DNA of 8,695 nucleotides from CG1-02-35-72 sp045046885 (GTDB lineage: Bacteria > Bacteroidota > Bacteroidia > Flavobacteriales > Flavobacteriaceae): NCBI GenBank assembly GCA_045046885.1, contig JASFYX010000038.1, forward strand, positions 1 through 8,695, read 5' to 3'. A program made the translations under genes and the position numbers. Below the pieces are notes generated by a model that worked only from the letters and a program-made list of their open reading frames with translations, was not told the DNA's origin and ran no database searches. Numbering within the stretch: position 1 is the stretch's first letter; the number at the start of each line of letters is the position of its first letter. This document shows, in pieces, positions 7,089-8,695 of the stretch.

Positions 7089-8576
7089 TTGAAAATTACA
7101 GTACATAACCCGCTTTTTAAAATTATCTTTTTGCTTGTTATTTTATTTATTTCAAGCAGCTCTTCAGTCGCTCAAAAGAAAGATTATTACGATTGGCGCG
7201 AGCATAAAGTTACTGTCCCTTTAGGCTCAATAGCTTTTGCAGACACAATGGTAAACGCCATAAAAGGCGATCCACCTGCCTCAAATTTTTTTACAAAAGA
7301 AGCTTATATTATAGGGGCACCAGATTCAAATATGTATTCGTTAGGTTATGGCGCAAGTGTTACTGTTAAGTTTACAGATAATGCTTTAATTGATTTAAAA
7401 GGGCCCGATTTATACGTTTTTGAAGTGGGTGGTAGTTTTGAACCTACTCAAGTAGAGATTTCTAAAGATGGCAAAGATTGGATAAATGTAGGCATTGTAA
7501 ACGAGCATAATGCCGCTTTAGACATTGCGCCCTTTGTACAAGTTTTCGATAAATTTTATTTTGTCCGTTTAACGGATTTAATGACAAATTACAAACCCAA
7601 TAAACGCTTTGGTGCCGATATTGATGCGGTTGTCGCCTTAAATTCTATTGATATGACGAGTCCTTGTGCAGATGTGAGTCAGTATTTTAACAAGCAGATA
7701 ACCAAATGGTCTGCAAAAGGGATGTTCGAAACAACTGCAGAATACAACAAACGCCTAAAAGACTCATTGGTACAAGCCACAAGAAATTTTAAATATCAAG
7801 CCATTCAAAATATTGCCCATAAAAAAGCTGTTTTAAATTATGCCGATTTTGACTATGACGCCGATAACTCAATAGTTACCATAAACACCCCAAATATAAA
7901 AGGTTTAACTTTTAAATTAGAGCGCAATAAAGCCAAAGAGTTTTATAAAAACATCTATAAACTTCAAGTTTTAAATCCCGATTTTTCTTTAGACTGTGCC
8001 AAAGGTAAATTCGTTTTACAAAAAGCAGAACTTAAAAATATAAAAACCAGCATTAGTTATACAGCTCCCGATTATTACGAACAACCTCTTCATAAATGGC
8101 AAATAGACAAAAAACTAACTGTTGTAAAAAAGGGAGAACCTAAAATTAAGGACACTAAAAAAGTAGTTAAAGTAGCTAAAAGTGCCAACTTCGATTCAAA
8201 AAGAATCAGAACAACACAATTAAAAGTCGGACAAAAATTTCAATTACCCAATCTTTATTTTGCCCCAGATTCTTACGCTTTAACAAAAGCGGCCAAAAGA
8301 ACATTGCTTAGATTGTATCGTTTTTTAAAGGACAATCCCAATTTAAAAATAGAAATTGGCGGTCATACAAATACGCTTCCACCAGACGACTACAGTAATA
8401 CTTTATCGACTAATCGCGCTAAAAATGTTGCCTATTATTTATTTGATAAAGGCATTTCTAAAAACAGGATAACCTATAAAGGTTATGGCAAAAGGCGTCC
8501 TATAAACACCACTTTTACTGACAAAGCGCGTTTACAAAATCAGCGTGTTGAAATTAAAGTCCTTTCTTTAAAGTAA
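7089..8576 (+). CDS. Secreted OmpA-family peptidoglycan-binding protein
   Basis: Predicted periplasmic or outer-membrane-associated protein of 495 residues. A signal peptide covers 1-29 (hydrophobic core IIFLLVILFIS, likely cleavage VAQ|KK or VA|QK) with no lipoprotein Cys. Residues about 36-187 form a beta-rich domain with LGYGASVTVKF, GPDLYVFEVG, VEISKDGKDW and FGADIDAVVALN, a pattern like the discoidin-type sandwich domains of some surface proteins. Residues about 196-340 form a second unnamed region with KWSAKGMFETTAEYNKRL. A lysine-rich linker (about 341-372) leads to the OmpA C-terminal domain (about 380-495) with LYFAPDSYAL, IEIGGHTN (426-428 HTN), LSTNRAKNVAYYL with Arg443, YKGYGKRRP and QNQRVEIKVL. 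The TTG start is the only one that keeps the signal peptide. No beta-barrel is apparent. It probably anchors to the cell wall, and what the N-terminal half binds is unknown. Confidence 0.88.
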   Translation: MKITVHNPLFKIIFLLVILFISSSSSVAQKKDYYDWREHKVTVPLGSIAFADTMVNAIKGDPPASNFFTKEAYIIGAPDSNMYSLGYGASVTVKFTDNALIDLKGPDLYVFEVGGSFEPTQVEISKDGKDWINVGIVNEHNAALDIAPFVQVFDKFYFVRLTDLMTNYKPNKRFGADIDAVVALNSIDMTSPCADVSQYFNKQITKWSAKGMFETTAEYNKRLKDSLVQATRNFKYQAIQNIAHKKAVLNYADFDYDADNSIVTINTPNIKGLTFKLERNKAKEFYKNIYKLQVLNPDFSLDCAKGKFVLQKAELKNIKTSISYTAPDYYEQPLHKWQIDKKLTVVKKGEPKIKDTKKVVKVAKSANFDSKRIRTTQLKVGQKFQLPNLYFAPDSYALTKAAKRTLLRLYRFLKDNPNLKIEIGGHTNTLPPDDYSNTLSTNRAKNVAYYLFDKGISKNRITYKGYGKRRPINTTFTDKARLQNQRVEIKVLSLK

Positions 8577-8630
8577 AAATTATCTTTTTCTTTTAAAAAA
8601 CTAAGTTCAAACAATAAGTGCAACAGTAAA

Positions 8631-8662
8631 CAAATATCGGAAAGTTAACTTTCCGATATTTG
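8631..8662. terminator. 32-bp perfect palindrome, terminator or operator
   Basis: The half-site CAAATATCGGAAAGTT (8631-8646) is followed immediately by its exact reverse complement (8647-8662), centred on GTTAAC. The RNA would form a long hairpin with a CGGAAAG/CTTTCCG core and a TTAA loop. It lies 55 nt past the OmpA-family stop, suiting a terminator for the murB operon. On the plus strand, however, the hairpin is followed by nine A (8663-8671) and not T, so the only U-rich part is inside the stem (ATATTT). On the minus strand the distal side reads TTTAC. An operator for a dimeric regulator of a downstream gene is the alternative. Confidence 0.55.
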
Positions 8663-8695
8663 AAAAAAAAACTGATTGCCGATGAATTATCAACA
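8660..8695 (+). CDS. Possible 5' end of a further gene (partial)
   Basis: A TTG at 8660-8662 opens a frame reading MKKKLIADELST that runs off the window. It starts with the same TTGAAAA context seen at the three TTG starts in this window, and an in-frame TAA (8627-8629) lies 11 codons upstream. The start codon would be the last three bases of the palindrome. An ATG at 8682 in another frame is a competing start. Only 12 codons are visible, so this is a guess and the product is not identified. Confidence 0.22.
   Translation, partial: MKKKLIADELST

Noticed and set aside
8160..8177. Nine-base tandem AAAGTAGTT/AAAGTAGCT within the OmpA-family gene.
   Set aside because: It encodes KVVKVA in the low-complexity lysine-rich linker. 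Such short repeats are expected in a flexible basic linker.
8577..8695. Minus-strand frames ending in the right-hand flank as the 3' end of a leftward gene.
   Set aside because: Two frames are open for about 28-35 codons, but they read through the perfect palindrome and yield no recognisable protein end.

Overview
The window looks like a piece of a low-GC Bacteroidota chromosome, most likely class Flavobacteriia. The protein sequences read as flavobacterial. Genes lack convincing Shine-Dalgarno sequences. Several upstream regions carry matches to the Bacteroidota promoter pattern (a TTG/TTTG -33 element and a TAnnTTTG -7 element). Secreted proteins end their signal peptides in an A-Q junction typical of the group. 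No rRNA, tRNA, CRISPR array, insertion sequence or phage gene was seen.

Layout: (1) 1-219, non-coding, with a short REP-like stretch next to the valS stop. (2) 220-2847, minus strand, valS (valyl-tRNA synthetase), complete. (3) 2848-2960, a divergent promoter region. (4) 2961-3347, plus strand, a small secreted DUF1573 protein. (5) 3344-4687, minus strand, a secreted protein with two aspartyl-protease half-sites and a C-terminal PDZ domain. It converges on the DUF1573 gene with a 4-nt overlap of stop codons and is visibly more AT-rich than its neighbours. (6) 4688-4852, a second divergent promoter region. (7) 4853-6046, plus strand, a class I PLP aminotransferase. (8) 6043-7047, plus strand, murB, overlapping the aminotransferase stop by 4 nt. 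(9) 7089-8576, plus strand, a secreted OmpA-family peptidoglycan-binding protein with an unusual N-terminal half. (10) 8577-8695, a 32-bp perfect palindrome followed by what may be the first codons of another gene.

The aminotransferase, murB and OmpA-family genes probably form one transcription unit. It joins amino-acid metabolism, the second committed step of peptidoglycan precursor synthesis, and a protein predicted to hold peptidoglycan. valS is housekeeping. The DUF1573 and protease-PDZ proteins are both predicted to be exported.

Most of the window is ordinary housekeeping sequence and I do not see a clearly new biological system. The points most worth a second look are: TTG start codons with an identical TTGAAAAT context at three genes; a TTGA stop/start overlap; overlapping convergent stop codons inside an A/T-tract inverted repeat; the fused double-DTG/DSG plus PDZ protease; the OmpA-family architecture with HTN in place of HTD; and the perfect palindrome at the right end.
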